Of a DNA stretch of 64,000 bases, positions 1 through 9,582 are shown in pieces; positions within the stretch are counted from its first letter, which is position 1; each line of letters starts with the position of its first letter. The stretch is from Sulfitobacter albidus (GTDB lineage: Bacteria; Pseudomonadota; Alphaproteobacteria; Rhodobacterales; Rhodobacteraceae), in NCBI RefSeq assembly GCF_018200035.1, contig NZ_CP073581.1, positions 1,794,501-1,858,500 on the forward strand, written 5' to 3'. The position numbers and the translations under genes are program-made. The notes beneath the pieces are model-generated. The model was not told where the DNA came from, ran no database searches, and saw only the letters and a program-made list of their open reading frames with translations.

Positions 1-342
1 TATCAGCGCGCCGAAACGCTTCCGTCGCTTGAGCGCGCGGGGCTGGCCTCATCGACGACAGAATGGCGTAACGTGTTGATTTTCCGGCGTCCGCGCGAAG
101 GCGACGCCGCCGAATTCCAGCCAGAACTGCTGCCCGCACCGTCGGAGATGACGGATGCGGAGGCGTTGCAGATGCCCGCCGAAGAGGACGCCGTCGTTGG
201 TGGAACACCCGTGCCCGACAACGGTGTGGAGGACACGCAAAGCACGTCCGGCATCGGATCGTCACTCAGTATCCTCGCCCACGCCCGCAGCCTCGCCCGC
301 GGCAAGGACACCGACCCGCCGGTGAAGAAATCCGACGATTAA
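1..342 (+). CDS. C-terminal fragment of an unidentified protein
   Basis: The frame is open from the first base of the window to a TAA at 340-342, so about 113 residues of the C-terminus are present and the start lies outside. A basic patch (WRNVLIFRRPREGD) is followed by an acidic, proline-rich, low-complexity tail ending PPVKKSDD. I recognise no domain and assign no function. It ends just before the convergent bolA gene. Codon use (G/C at third positions) matches its neighbours, which supports real coding. Confidence 0.5.
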   Translation, partial: YQRAETLPSLERAGLASSTTEWRNVLIFRRPREGDAAEFQPELLPAPSEMTDAEALQMPAEEDAVVGGTPVPDNGVEDTQSTSGIGSSLSILAHARSLARGKDTDPPVKKSDD

Positions 343-349
343 CGCGATC

Positions 350-607
350 TTAGGGTTTGAGGTCTAAAGACAGCGCGTGGATGCGCCCGATCAGCTCGGG
401 CCCCAGCGCCGCGTGCACCGCGCGGTGCTTTGCAATGCGCGTCTTGCCCGCCAGCTCCGGCGCGGTGAGCGCCACGTCAAAATGGCTCTCCCCGCCTTCC
501 TGAAATCCGGCGTGGCCCCGGTGGGCTTCGCTGACGTCGTTGACCTGCAACGATTCTACCGTAAAGGCCGCGCGCAGGGCGGCTTCGATCTGGGCGGTGA
601 CGGACAT
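350..607 (-). CDS. bolA: BolA family protein
   Basis: This 85-residue protein has the BolA fold signature: a conserved S-H-F segment (ESHFDVALTAPELAGKTRIA) and the following KHRAVHAAL helix with the invariant histidine. BolA proteins pair with monothiol glutaredoxins and take part in iron-sulfur/iron homeostasis in the cytoplasm. The frame extends further upstream, but that extension overlaps the opposite-strand J-domain gene. The ATG at 607 is preceded by a GGAG-like ribosome binding site and gives the normal family length. It is divergent from the J-domain gene, separated by about 136 bp. Confidence 0.9.
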   Translation of the reverse strand: MSVTAQIEAALRAAFTVESLQVNDVSEAHRGHAGFQEGGESHFDVALTAPELAGKTRIAKHRAVHAALGPELIGRIHALSLDLKP

Positions 608-743
608 GGCGGCGATCTCCGGCAGGGGCGCCCGTGGGGCGCGGTGGTTTGTCGCCGGAAAGGATTGGATTTTTCTCGAAATCCCCCTTCCCTCTGACAG
701 CGAGAGGTTTAGACTAAGCCCCCTGCGAACGAAAGGTGCCCCC

Positions 744-1370
744 ATGAATAAAGATGATCCCTTCGGCTTCGACATGTCCGTGTCCTCGGCCAAAAAGAAG
801 AACCCGCGCGGGCGCCGTGGCATGTCGGGGGCGTCCGAGACCTCCACGCGCGTATGCGACCACGACGGCTGTCAGGAGGCCGGAAAGTACCGCGCGCCCA
901 AGGCGCCCGATGTCCTGGATGACTACTTCTGGTTTTGCCAGCAGCACGTGCGCGAGTACAACAACAAATGGAACTTCTTTGACGGCACCACCGAGGCCGA
1001 GATGAACGCCAAGCTGAGCGAGGGCAAGGTGTGGGAACGCCCGACCAAACCGCTGGGCGACCCGGAGGCCCGCGCATGGGCGCGGCTGGGCATAGAGGAT
1101 CCCCATCAGGTGCTGGGCGCCAACGCCACGCGCAACCCCGGCAAGGGGCCGCAGGCAGGCCGCCGCCTGCCCCCGACCGAGCGCCGCTCGCTCGAAATTC
1201 TGGATGCCAAGGACAATATGACCAAGGCGGAAATCCGTAAGATTTACAAATCCTTGATCAAGGTTCTTCATCCAGACATGAACGGCGGTGACCGCAGCCA
1301 GGAAGAGCAGTTGCAACAGGTCGTCTGGGCCTGGGACCAGCTCAAGGCGAGCCGGAATTTCAAGGACTAG
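744..1370 (+). CDS. J-domain (DnaJ-class) protein
   Basis: This 208-residue protein carries a C-terminal J domain (about residues 150-208) with the HPD tripeptide at 176-178 that stimulates DnaK/Hsp70 ATPase. The N-terminal two thirds are not a classical DnaJ region. They hold Cys38, Cys43, Cys65 and His68, spaced like a small metal-binding site, followed by an aromatic stretch (YFWFCQQHVREYNNKWNFF). The start at 744 is chosen because the longer open frame runs across bolA on the other strand. It probably acts as a specialised co-chaperone. It lies upstream of cobS and bolA, a grouping I associate with Rhodobacteraceae. Its client is unknown. Confidence 0.85.
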   Translation: MNKDDPFGFDMSVSSAKKKNPRGRRGMSGASETSTRVCDHDGCQEAGKYRAPKAPDVLDDYFWFCQQHVREYNNKWNFFDGTTEAEMNAKLSEGKVWERPTKPLGDPEARAWARLGIEDPHQVLGANATRNPGKGPQAGRRLPPTERRSLEILDAKDNMTKAEIRKIYKSLIKVLHPDMNGGDRSQEEQLQQVVWAWDQLKASRNFKD

Positions 1371-1786
1371 GTGGCGGCATCGTGGCGCAGATCACGGGCG
1401 TAAAGGTGCAACCCGGTCATGCACAGCGCCCACACCGCCACGGCGGCGGGGCTGGTCGCCGCGTCGATGATCGCGAAGAGCCCGTACACGCCCGTCTCGA
1501 TTGTGCCGACGGTCAGGCCCAGCAGCGTCGCACCGGCGAACGCGCTCGCTATCGTCATCCAGACCGCCGTAAACCCCGCCATGAGCCAGCCGCGCCTGCG
1601 CGGTCGTCCGAACGCCCCCGCGCAGACGTAGCCCACACCACCCGCGCCAAAAATCGCGGCAAGGTGAAAGCCGATCCCTGGCAGATGGCGCGACATGGGC
1701 CCGCCCATGAACGCCATGGCAAACGATACGATGAGCCCAGTAAGGGCGGTCGCAGCGGCAAGGTGCAGGCGGGTGGAACGGGTCAT
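1367..1786 (-). CDS. Small integral membrane protein, unknown function
   Basis: This 139-residue hydrophobic protein has about four predicted membrane segments (roughly residues 7-27, 41-60, 67-92 and 97-125) separated by a short Arg-rich cytoplasmic loop (GRPRRRG). No enzymatic motif is visible and I do not recognise a family. The gene converges on the J-domain gene, and the two stop codons overlap by four bases (1367-1370). A GAGAGC-type ribosome binding site lies just upstream of the ATG at 1786. Confidence 0.7.
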   Translation of the reverse strand: MTRSTRLHLAAATALTGLIVSFAMAFMGGPMSRHLPGIGFHLAAIFGAGGVGYVCAGAFGRPRRRGWLMAGFTAVWMTIASAFAGATLLGLTVGTIETGVYGLFAIIDAATSPAAVAVWALCMTGLHLYARDLRHDAAT

Positions 1787-1996
1787 GGGGGCTCTCCTCT
1801 ATGAATATCTGTTTCCCGTTGTGACACTTGAATTGCGCAGAACTGCGCGGGCATTCGTGCAGAAGATGTGCAGCCCGGCAACTGGCCTTAAGGGGGAGCG
1901 GAAATTGCCCCTTTCCCTTGCACCCACCCGCGATATGTTGCATCCGCGTGAAGACACTGACGCGCCTCCCCCGAGGAGGCTCCCCAAAGAGGTAGG

Positions 1997-2992
1997 ATGA
2001 CTGGCATGGCTGACGGCGCATTGGATATCAACGCAACCCCGACCAAGGAAATCTCGGTGCGGGAGGTGTTCGGCATCGACACAGACATGACCGTCAAGGG
2101 CTTCGAGGAGGTGACCGAGCGCGTGCCGGAGTTCGATACGACCTACAAGTTCGACCCCGACACGACGCTGGCGATCCTTGCGGGCTTTTCCCACAACCGC
2201 CGCGTGATGATCCAAGGGTATCACGGCACGGGCAAATCCACCCACATCGAACAGGTCGCCGCGCGCCTGAACTGGCCCGCCGTGCGCGTCAACCTCGACA
2301 GCCACATCAGCCGGATCGACCTGATCGGCAAGGACGCGATCAAGCTGCGCGATGGCAAGCAGGTCACCGATTTTCAGGAGGGCATCCTGCCCTGGGCGCT
2401 GCGCAACCCCACTGCGATCGTCTTTGACGAATATGACGCGGGCCGCGCCGACGTGATGTTCGTGATCCAGCGCGTGCTGGAAAAGGACGGCAAGCTCACG
2501 CTGCTGGACCAGAACCAGGTGATCACGCCGCACCCGTTCTTCCGCATCTTTGCCACCGCCAACACCGTGGGTCTGGGCGACACGACGGGCCTCTATCACG
2601 GCACGCAGCAGATCAACCAGGGCCAGATGGACCGTTGGTCGCTTGTCTCGACGCTGAACTACCTCAGCATCGACGCCGAAGCGGCGATCGTGCTGGCCAA
2701 GAACCCGCATTACAACACCGCCGAGGGCCGCAAGACCGTCAAGCAGATGGTGACCGTCGCGGATCTGACGCGCACGGCCTTCATGAACGGGGATCTGTCC
2801 ACGGTGATGTCGCCGCGTACCGTCATCGCCTGGGCGCAAAACGCCGAGATCTTCAAGAATGTCGGCTACGCCTTCCGGCTGTCGTTCCTGAACAAATGCG
2901 ACGAGCTTGAGCGCCAGACGGTTGCCGAGTTCTACCAGCGCCTGTTCGACGAAGAACTGCCCGAAAGTGCGGCGTCGATCAGCCTCGGCTGA
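1997..2992 (+). CDS. cobS: Aerobic cobaltochelatase subunit CobS (AAA+ ATPase)
   Basis: CobS is one of the three subunits (CobN, CobS, CobT) that insert Co2+ into hydrogenobyrinate a,c-diamide, ATP-dependently, in oxygen-dependent cobalamin synthesis. The 331-residue length is normal. The N-terminus contains a CobS-type segment (about 17-60). The AAA+ core has Walker [10 protein letters not shown] (74-82), Walker B IVFDEYD (141-147) and a sensor ATANT (186-190). An in-frame ATG at 2006 is an alternative start; AGG motifs precede both. cobT lies 640 bp downstream, with a small opposite-strand gene between them. cobN is not in the window. Confidence 0.95.
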   Translation: MTGMADGALDINATPTKEISVREVFGIDTDMTVKGFEEVTERVPEFDTTYKFDPDTTLAILAGFSHNRRVMIQGYHGTGKSTHIEQVAARLNWPAVRVNLDSHISRIDLIGKDAIKLRDGKQVTDFQEGILPWALRNPTAIVFDEYDAGRADVMFVIQRVLEKDGKLTLLDQNQVITPHPFFRIFATANTVGLGDTTGLYHGTQQINQGQMDRWSLVSTLNYLSIDAEAAIVLAKNPHYNTAEGRKTVKQMVTVADLTRTAFMNGDLSTVMSPRTVIAWAQNAEIFKNVGYAFRLSFLNKCDELERQTVAEFYQRLFDEELPESAASISLG

Positions 2993-3011
2993 TCCCTTCC
3001 GCCCGTGGCAC

Positions 3012-3046
3012 AAAAAAAAACCCCGGAGCGGCTGCTCCGGGGTTTT
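3012..3046. terminator. Bidirectional Rho-independent terminator after cobS
   Basis: A perfect 9-bp stem CCCCGGAGC/GCTCCGGGG (3021-3029 and 3034-3042) with a GGCT loop is followed by TTTT and preceded by a run of A. It can therefore end transcription from cobS on the plus strand and from the small acidic-protein gene on the minus strand. Confidence 0.9.
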
Positions 3047-3065
3047 GTTTGGTATCAGGCCAATC

Positions 3066-3350
3066 TTAGCCGTCGCGCTTGGCGTCGTCCTCAATCAGCG
3101 AACCATCGACATCTTCTGCCAAGTCGGTGTCCTCATAGGCGTCTTCGCCCTGATCACTGCGGGCCGTGTCTTCCAGCGATTCACCGGCGTCGTCGGTCAG
3201 GGGACCATCGCTTTCGGCGTACTCATCTGGGTCGTTTGCAATCGACTGTGCGGGCGAGCCGGTCTCTACATCCGCGAATGCGGCCACGGGGGCTGCGCTC
3301 AGCAGGGCGATTACGGCGATACGTGCGGTTTTGTTCATCAGGTCAGTCAT
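3066..3350 (-). CDS. Small acidic secreted protein between cobS and cobT
   Basis: This 94-residue protein begins with a Sec signal peptide (MNKTARIAVIALLSAAPVAAFA, cleavage predicted after AFA). The mature part is short and strongly acidic (many D/E, little hydrophobic character). I know no family and propose no function. The ATG at 3350 is chosen because an AGGAG sits six bases upstream on the minus strand. It shares the bidirectional terminator with cobS. Low complexity and high charge suggest a soluble, perhaps disordered or cation-binding, periplasmic polypeptide; that is inference. Confidence 0.75.
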   Translation of the reverse strand: MTDLMNKTARIAVIALLSAAPVAAFADVETGSPAQSIANDPDEYAESDGPLTDDAGESLEDTARSDQGEDAYEDTDLAEDVDGSLIEDDAKRDG

Positions 3351-3634
3351 TACTAACTCCTTCAGTTTCAATGGCTTGGCTCTGCGTTATGCTGTGTCAA
3401 GCGCTGTTGCAGATACAACCCGACCCCCCCAATCCCGTTCCAAGATTTTCGCGATTATTGGCAATCTTTTTGCCAACCCCCTCGATTTACTGCAAAAATT
3501 TCCCCCGATTTTTTGACGGTTTTGGCGCCCGCTCTGGCCTGCGGCGGCACTTCCGCTACCTTTCAGGCAGGCTTTGACCCTTTTGGCAAAACCTGCGACA
3601 CAGCTTTCAGACATTTTCGCCCCGAGGTCCGCGC

Positions 3635-5512
3635 ATGAGCACCAATTCCGACAATCCCGCCGACGCGTTCAAAAAGGCGCTCGCCGAAGCGTCCAAGGTC
3701 ATGGCCAACGATCCCGATCTGACGGTCAGCTATTCGGTGGACCCCTCGGGGCTGACCGGCGACGCGATGCGCCTGCCGCAGGTGACCCGCCGGATGACGC
3801 GCGATGAGGTGATGCTGGCGCGCGGCACGGCGGATGCGCTGGCGCTCAACCGGCGCTACCACAACGGCCAGACCCACGCGCGCTATCAGCCGCAGGGCGA
3901 AATGGCGCGCGATCTGTATGAGGCGATGGAAACCGCGCGCTGCGAGGCGATGGGCGCGCGCGACATGCCCGGCACGGCCGGCAACATCGACGCCAAGATC
4001 AAACACGAGGCCCTGCGCCGGGGCTACGATCAGGTGACGCAGGCGGCGGATGTGCCGCTGGCCACGGCCGCCGGCTATCTGGTGCGCCATCTGGCGACGG
4101 GGCGCGAGATGCCCGCCGGGGCGGCCAACGTGATGGAGCTGTGGCGCGGCTATATCGAAGAGCAATGCGGCGGCACGCTCGAAGATCTGGGCGATGTGCT
4201 GGAGGATCAGTCGGCCTTTGCCAAATTCGCCCGCCAGATGATCACCGATCTGGGCTACGCCGATCAACTGGGCGACGATCCCGACGGCACTGACGAAGAG
4301 CAGGAAGATCAGGCCGAAGAAGGCGCCGAAGAGGAGCAGGATCCCGACAGCACTGGCGACGACGACCAGCAGGACGAGGACGCCGACGCCTCCCCCGAGC
4401 AATCCCAGGAGGACCAGCAGGACGCGAGCCAGGCGCAGGTCTCGATGGAGGATATGGCAGATCAGGAGCTGGGCGAGGAGGCCGAGATGCCCGAGGGCGA
4501 GGCCCCGATGGAGCCGCCGGCCCCTGCCCCGATCTCTGACGCCGATCCCAATTATACCGTCTACATGACCAAGCACGACGAGGTCGTGGGCGCCGAGGAG
4601 CTGGCCGAACCCGTGGAGCTGGAGCGCCTGCGCGCCTATCTCGACCAGCAGCTTGAGCCGCTCAAGGGCGCGGTCAGCCGTCTGGCCAACAAGCTGCAGC
4701 GTCGCTTGCAGGCGCAGCAGAACCGCAGCTGGGAGTTCGATCTGGAGGAAGGCACGCTGGACGCCGGGCGTCTCGCCCGCGTGGTGGCCAACCCCACCAC
4801 GCCGCTGAGCTTCAAGGTCGAGAAAGACACCGAATTCCGCGACACCGTGGTGACGCTGCTGCTGGATAACTCCGGCTCGATGCGCGGGCGCCCGATTTCC
4901 ATCGCCGCGATCTGCGCCGACGTTCTGGCCCGCACGTTGGAGCGGTGCAACGTCAAGGTCGAGATCCTGGGCTTTACCACCAAGGCGTGGAAGGGCGGTC
5001 AGGCGCGTGAGGCGTGGCTCAACGACGGGCGCCCCGCAGCCCCCGGACGGCTCAATGATCTGCGCCACATCATCTATAAATCCGCGGACGCGCCGTGGCG
5101 GCGCACGCGACCCAATCTGGGTCTGATGATGAAAGAGGGGCTGCTGAAGGAAAACATCGACGGCGAGGCGCTGGAATGGGCGCACCGGCGCATGATGGCG
5201 CGCCACGAGGCGCGCAAGATCCTGATGGTGATCTCGGACGGCGCGCCCGTGGACGACAGCACCCTGTCGGTGAACCCCGCGAACTACCTCGAAAAGCATC
5301 TGCGCGACGTGATCGCCATGGTCGAGAAAAAGCGGGCGGTAGAGCTGTTGGCGATCGGGATCGGCCACGATGTGACGCGCTACTACGACCGGGCGGTGAC
5401 GATCACGGATGTGGAGCAATTGGCCGGGGCGATGACCGAGCAGCTTGCGTCGCTGTTCGACAGCGATCCACGCGCGCGGGCGCGGGTCATGGGGATGAAG
5501 CGGGCGAGCTGA
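3635..5512 (+). CDS. cobT: Aerobic cobaltochelatase subunit CobT
   Basis: CobT partners CobS in the ATP-driven part of cobalt insertion during aerobic B12 synthesis. The 625-residue protein has the family layout: an N-terminal domain, a long central acidic hinge (about 213-299, rich in D, E and Q), and a C-terminal von Willebrand A-like domain with the metal-ion-dependent adhesion motif DNSGS at 411-415. Length is normal. The ATG at 3635 follows a GAGG-like site. About 280 bp upstream are free of genes, so cobT probably has its own promoter despite being near cobS. Confidence 0.95.
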   Translation: MSTNSDNPADAFKKALAEASKVMANDPDLTVSYSVDPSGLTGDAMRLPQVTRRMTRDEVMLARGTADALALNRRYHNGQTHARYQPQGEMARDLYEAMETARCEAMGARDMPGTAGNIDAKIKHEALRRGYDQVTQAADVPLATAAGYLVRHLATGREMPAGAANVMELWRGYIEEQCGGTLEDLGDVLEDQSAFAKFARQMITDLGYADQLGDDPDGTDEEQEDQAEEGAEEEQDPDSTGDDDQQDEDADASPEQSQEDQQDASQAQVSMEDMADQELGEEAEMPEGEAPMEPPAPAPISDADPNYTVYMTKHDEVVGAEELAEPVELERLRAYLDQQLEPLKGAVSRLANKLQRRLQAQQNRSWEFDLEEGTLDAGRLARVVANPTTPLSFKVEKDTEFRDTVVTLLLDNSGSMRGRPISIAAICADVLARTLERCNVKVEILGFTTKAWKGGQAREAWLNDGRPAAPGRLNDLRHIIYKSADAPWRRTRPNLGLMMKEGLLKENIDGEALEWAHRRMMARHEARKILMVISDGAPVDDSTLSVNPANYLEKHLRDVIAMVEKKRAVELLAIGIGHDVTRYYDRAVTITDVEQLAGAMTEQLASLFDSDPRARARVMGMKRAS

Positions 5513-5618
5513 CTTTGCTGGCCGCAGCGCGGGCTGTGCGGTGGTCCTTTAGGTATTTTTGAAAGGGTGCAGGGGCGTGTCGGGGAAAACCTGCACCGCA
5601 GCACCGGAGGAGAGCGGG

Positions 5619-7409
5619 ATGTTTCAATCCTTCGAGGTGACGGCGCGGCCCGAACAGGGACCGCCGCGGCTGGCAGCGTTGCGCGAGGTTCTGGCGGCGC
5701 GGGGGCTTGACGGATTTATTGTCCCGCGCGCGGATGCGCATCAGGGGGAGTATGTCGCGGCGCGCGACGCGCGGCTGGCCTGGTTGACCGGGTTTACCGG
5801 ATCGGCGGGCTTCTGTGTGGTGCTGCACGATATGGCCGGCGTGTTCATCGACGGGCGCTACCGCACGCAGGTAAAGGCGCAGGTTGCTGATGTCTTTACC
5901 CCCGTGGCCTGGCCCGAGACCTCGATGGCGGACTGGCTGCGTGTGCACGTGCCGCGCGGCGGGCGCGTGGGTTTTGATCCCTGGTTGCATACGGTGGATC
6001 AGATCGCGCAGGCCGAGCGCGCGCTGGCCGGGAGCGGTATCACGCTGGTGCAATGCGACAATCCGGTCGATGCGGTCTGGGAGGATCAGCCTGCCCCTCC
6101 GATGGCCCCCGCCAAGCCGCACCCCCCCGAGTTTGCGGGCGAGAGCCACATCGACAAGCGCGCGCGGCTGGCCGCCGCACTTAAGCAGGCCGGGGAGAGC
6201 GCCGCCGTGCTCACCCTGCCCGACAGTATTTGCTGGCTGCTCAACATCCGGGGCGCGGATATCGCGCGCAATCCGGTCGTGCACAGCTTTGCCCTCCTGC
6301 ACGTCGACGGGTCGGTCGATCTGTATGCGGCGCCCGCGAAATTCGATCGCCTGACGGACCATCTGGGGGCGGATGTGCGGCTGGCGGCGCCGGAGGGGTT
6401 TCTGGCGGCGCTGGACACGCTTGAGGGGCCCGTGCGGATTGACACCGGGTCGTGTCCACAGATCGTGGCCGACCGTTTGGGCGATCGCGCGCGTCCCGGC
6501 GCGGAGCCTTGTGCGCTGCCCAAGGCGCGCAAGAACGCCGCCGAAATCGCGGGCGCGGCCGAGGCGCATCTGCGCGACGGGGCGGCCATGGTCGAACTGT
6601 TGTGCTGGCTCGACGGGCACGCGCCCGGCACGCTGACCGAAATCGCCGTGGTCCGCCAGCTCGAGGCGTTTCGCCGCCGCGACAACGCGCTGCAGGACAT
6701 CAGTTTCGAGACGATTGCGGGCACCGGCCCGAACGGCGCCATCATGCACTACCGCGTGACCGAAGAGACCGACAGCACGCTTGAGGACGGCCATCTGATC
6801 GTGCTCGACAGCGGGGGGCAGTACCTTGATGGCACCACCGACATCACCCGCACGATCGCCATCGGCACCCCGCCGCGCGAGGCCTGTGCCGCCTTTACCC
6901 GCGTGCTGGCGGGCATGATCGCGATGAGCCGCCTGCGCTGGCCGCGCGGTCTGGCCGGCGCGCATATCGAGGCGATCGGGCGGGCGCCACTTTGGTTGGC
7001 GGGGCAGGATTTTGACCACGGTCTGGGCCACGGCGTGGGCGCCTACCTGAGCGTGCACGAGGGGCCGCAGCGCCTGAGCCGCATGAGCCAGGTGCCGCTG
7101 GAGCCGGGCATGATCCTGAGCAATGAGCCGGGATATTACCGTGAAGGGGCCTTTGGCATCCGCATCGAAAACCTGCTGGTCGTGCGGGAGGCACCCGATC
7201 TGCCCGGCGGCGACGCGCACCGCGCGATGCTCGACTGGCAAACCCTGGCCTTTGCGCCCATAGACCGGCGGCTGATCCTGGCCGACCTGCTGGAGCCCGC
7301 GGCGCGTGCATGGCTCAACGATTACCACGCGCAAACGCTCGAAAAGATCGGGCCACGGGTGTCGCCCGCGGCAAAAGCGTGGTTATCTGAGGCTTGCGCC
7401 CCAGTTTAG
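5619..7409 (+). CDS. pepP: Xaa-Pro aminopeptidase (M24 metallopeptidase)
   Basis: This 596-residue cytosolic peptidase removes N-terminal residues preceding proline. Two N-terminal creatinase-like domains (about 1-310) precede a C-terminal pita-bread M24 domain. The dinuclear-metal ligands are visible: D397 and D408 (spaced 11, as in AMPP, in DSGGQYLDGTTD), H471 in GLGHGVG, E503 in SNEPGYY and E517 in IRIEN. H480 is a second conserved histidine. The start at 5619 is supported by a GGAGG eight bases upstream; a longer frame from 5559 lacks one. The gene name is by family; the three-domain form is longer than E. coli AMPP. Confidence 0.92.
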   Translation: MFQSFEVTARPEQGPPRLAALREVLAARGLDGFIVPRADAHQGEYVAARDARLAWLTGFTGSAGFCVVLHDMAGVFIDGRYRTQVKAQVADVFTPVAWPETSMADWLRVHVPRGGRVGFDPWLHTVDQIAQAERALAGSGITLVQCDNPVDAVWEDQPAPPMAPAKPHPPEFAGESHIDKRARLAAALKQAGESAAVLTLPDSICWLLNIRGADIARNPVVHSFALLHVDGSVDLYAAPAKFDRLTDHLGADVRLAAPEGFLAALDTLEGPVRIDTGSCPQIVADRLGDRARPGAEPCALPKARKNAAEIAGAAEAHLRDGAAMVELLCWLDGHAPGTLTEIAVVRQLEAFRRRDNALQDISFETIAGTGPNGAIMHYRVTEETDSTLEDGHLIVLDSGGQYLDGTTDITRTIAIGTPPREACAAFTRVLAGMIAMSRLRWPRGLAGAHIEAIGRAPLWLAGQDFDHGLGHGVGAYLSVHEGPQRLSRMSQVPLEPGMILSNEPGYYREGAFGIRIENLLVVREAPDLPGGDAHRAMLDWQTLAFAPIDRRLILADLLEPAARAWLNDYHAQTLEKIGPRVSPAAKAWLSEACAPV

Positions 7410-7440
7410 GGGCATCGAGTATCCAGAGGGGGGACAGATC

Positions 7441-7785
7441 ATGGCAGCGAATATCACCATCACCAAGGCCGCAGGCCAGTGGAGCGTGCGGGCGGGCGGT
7501 GCGGTCATCGGCGAAAGCTCGGACGCGCTGGAGCTGACCGAGGGCGACTATCCCCCGGTGATCTATTTTCCGCGCGGCGACGTGGCGATGGCGTTTCTGG
7601 ATCCCACGGATCACACGACCGAGTGCCCGCACAAGGGAACGGCCAGCTATTTCTCTATCGTGACAAAAAGTACCACGTTGCAGAATGCCGTCTGGTCCTA
7701 CGAAGATCCCAAGCAAGACGTTGCACGCATCAAGGGATATCTGGCGTTCACGCCCAGCGACACTGTGTCGGTCGAAAAGATCTAG
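7441..7785 (+). CDS. DUF427 family protein
   Basis: This 114-residue protein matches the DUF427 family, a compact beta-rich fold. Typical features are the YPPVIYFPRGDV segment, the DHTTECPHKGTASYFS core and the W-x-Y-E-x-P motif near the C-terminus. The biochemical role of the family is not established. The ATG at 7441 has a GAGGGGGGA ribosome binding site just upstream. It follows pepP after 31 bp and may be co-transcribed with it. The stop overlaps the stop of the convergent ClC gene by four bases. Confidence 0.88.
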   Translation: MAANITITKAAGQWSVRAGGAVIGESSDALELTEGDYPPVIYFPRGDVAMAFLDPTDHTTECPHKGTASYFSIVTKSTTLQNAVWSYEDPKQDVARIKGYLAFTPSDTVSVEKI

Positions 7786-9470
7786 GAGTGTTCCTCGGCG
7801 GCGGTGGCGGCCAGCGCGCGGTTATAGGCGCGCAGGGCATCCACGTGGAACAGCGCGCCCAAGAGTTCCGGCGGCGCCGCTTCCCTTGACAGGGACACCA
7901 CCGGTAGGAACGGCTGCTGGGATTGCTCGAACATGGGCATCGCCTGCTCAAGCGTGGTGGCCCCGTCGATATACACCCCTTCGCCGATCATCTCCCAGCA
8001 GGTGTCGGGATCGGCGGCGCGGGCATGGTCTGGCGTGCGCATGGTCGAGGCGGCGGTGAACATCGCCAACAGATAGGCCTGCGGCCCGGCGGCAAGGTGG
8101 ATGCCGCGCCGCTCGATCTGGGTGAGGAAAAAGCTGTGATCGACCGCGCGCGAGGAAATTGCGGTGGAGATGCTGACGGCCACCATCACCGCCAACCCCG
8201 TCTGCCAGTCGCCCGTCAGCTCGAACACGATGAGCGTGGTAGAGATTGGCGCCCCCAGCACCGCCGCCGCGACCGCCCCCATCCCCGCAAGCGCATAGAG
8301 CGAGACGGAGCCTGAAACATCGGGAAAGATCCCCGTGGCGATCAGCCCGAACGCAAGCCCCACCAGCGCGCCCGTCATCAACGAGGGCGAAAAGATCCCG
8401 CCGCCCATGCGCCCTCCCAGCGTAATGGCCACCGCCACGACCTTGAGCACCGCAAAAACCATCGCCTCGTGCAGCATCAACTCGCCGGTCAGCGCCAGCG
8501 AGGTCGTCTCGTAGCCGACGCCGATGATGTGCGGAAACCACAGCGCGATAACGCCCAACGCCATCCCGGCCAGCATCGGGCGCAGCCACCTGGGCAGCGA
8601 CGTGCGCCGCTGTATTTCATTCCCCAGATCGTCGGCCCAGAACACCGCGCGCATCAGGATCACCGCCACCAGACCGCAGGTAAGGCCCAGCATCAGGAAG
8701 GCCGGAAGCTCGATGTAGAATTGCAGCTCACCCGTGGTTGGCAGTTTGAATTCCGTCACGCCGCCAAATTCCAGACGGTTGATGACCGTGCCCGCAACGG
8801 AGGCGATGACGATGGGCGCAAAGGCGTGGATCGCAAAATGCCTCAGCACCACCTCAAGCGCAAAGAGCGCGCCCGCGATCGGCGCGTTGAAGCTGGCCGA
8901 GACGGCGGCGGCAACGGCGCAGCCCAGCAGATCGCGCCCGGTGATGCCGTCGGCGTTGATGCGGTTGCTCACCCAGGTGGAGATCATGCCCGCGATATGC
9001 ACCACCGGCCCCTCGCGCCCCGAGGATCCGCCCGTGCCCAGCGTCACCAGCGACGCCGCTGCTGAGGCGAGCCCGGCCCGCGTCTCGACCCGCCCGTCGT
9101 GCAGCGCCGATCCCACGATCACATCCGCGACCGAGCGTGCCCGCGCATCCGGCGTGAAACGATCGAGAATGACACCCGTTACCAGACCGCCCAAGGTGGG
9201 GATGATCACGACCCAGTACCAATCGAGCCCCGAGATGAAGCTGTGCAGGTACTGCACATCCTCCGTACCGTAGAGCGTTTCCTGCAACAGGTTGATCCCC
9301 TTGCGGAAAAACAAGGCGGCAAAGCCTGCGCAAATCCCGATCACCAGCGCGATGAACCAGAATTGCACCTTGCCCGGCCCCTTGCGGCGCAGCACCGCCC
9401 AGCCCTCGCAGCAGCTGTCCCAGGCCTGGGACGCTTGCGCGGTCAGAAAGGAGCGGTCGGGCGCGGACAT
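7782..9470 (-). CDS. ClC-family chloride channel with C-terminal CBS-like region
   Basis: This 562-residue polytopic inner-membrane protein is of the ClC family. Signature segments are GTGGSSGREGP (145-155, with the gating glutamate E153), SFNAPIAGALFALE (193-206) and GGGIFSP (about 377-383). The first selectivity motif, GSGIP in E. coli ClC, reads GTGGS here, so the proline is absent. The residue aligning with the proton-path glutamate E203 of E. coli ClC appears to be V207, as in channel-type ClCs, suggesting passive chloride conduction. That is inferred by alignment by eye. The last 60-70 residues resemble a partial CBS domain. Confidence 0.9.
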   Translation of the reverse strand: MSAPDRSFLTAQASQAWDSCCEGWAVLRRKGPGKVQFWFIALVIGICAGFAALFFRKGINLLQETLYGTEDVQYLHSFISGLDWYWVVIIPTLGGLVTGVILDRFTPDARARSVADVIVGSALHDGRVETRAGLASAAASLVTLGTGGSSGREGPVVHIAGMISTWVSNRINADGITGRDLLGCAVAAAVSASFNAPIAGALFALEVVLRHFAIHAFAPIVIASVAGTVINRLEFGGVTEFKLPTTGELQFYIELPAFLMLGLTCGLVAVILMRAVFWADDLGNEIQRRTSLPRWLRPMLAGMALGVIALWFPHIIGVGYETTSLALTGELMLHEAMVFAVLKVVAVAITLGGRMGGGIFSPSLMTGALVGLAFGLIATGIFPDVSGSVSLYALAGMGAVAAAVLGAPISTTLIVFELTGDWQTGLAVMVAVSISTAISSRAVDHSFFLTQIERRGIHLAAGPQAYLLAMFTAASTMRTPDHARAADPDTCWEMIGEGVYIDGATTLEQAMPMFEQSQQPFLPVVSLSREAAPPELLGALFHVDALRAYNRALAATAAEEHS

Positions 9471-9582
9471 CGGTGGCCTTTGACGCAGTGAGGCGGATGC
9501 CTCTCGAAACCATACCCTTGCGGCGGTTTCAAGGCGCGCGGTCTCACGTGAGGGTGATTTGGCCCCGGAACGGGCGCAGTGC

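Noticed and set aside
3563..7334. Two minus-strand frames of more than 600 codons opposite cobT and pepP
   Set aside because: Both are shadows: low-complexity His/Arg/Gly/Leu composition, no ribosome binding sites, and clear conserved proteins on the other strand.
9471..9582. Fluoride riboswitch before the ClC gene
   Set aside because: The conserved fluoride riboswitch core was not found, and the ClC sequence lacks a clear fluoride-exporter signature.
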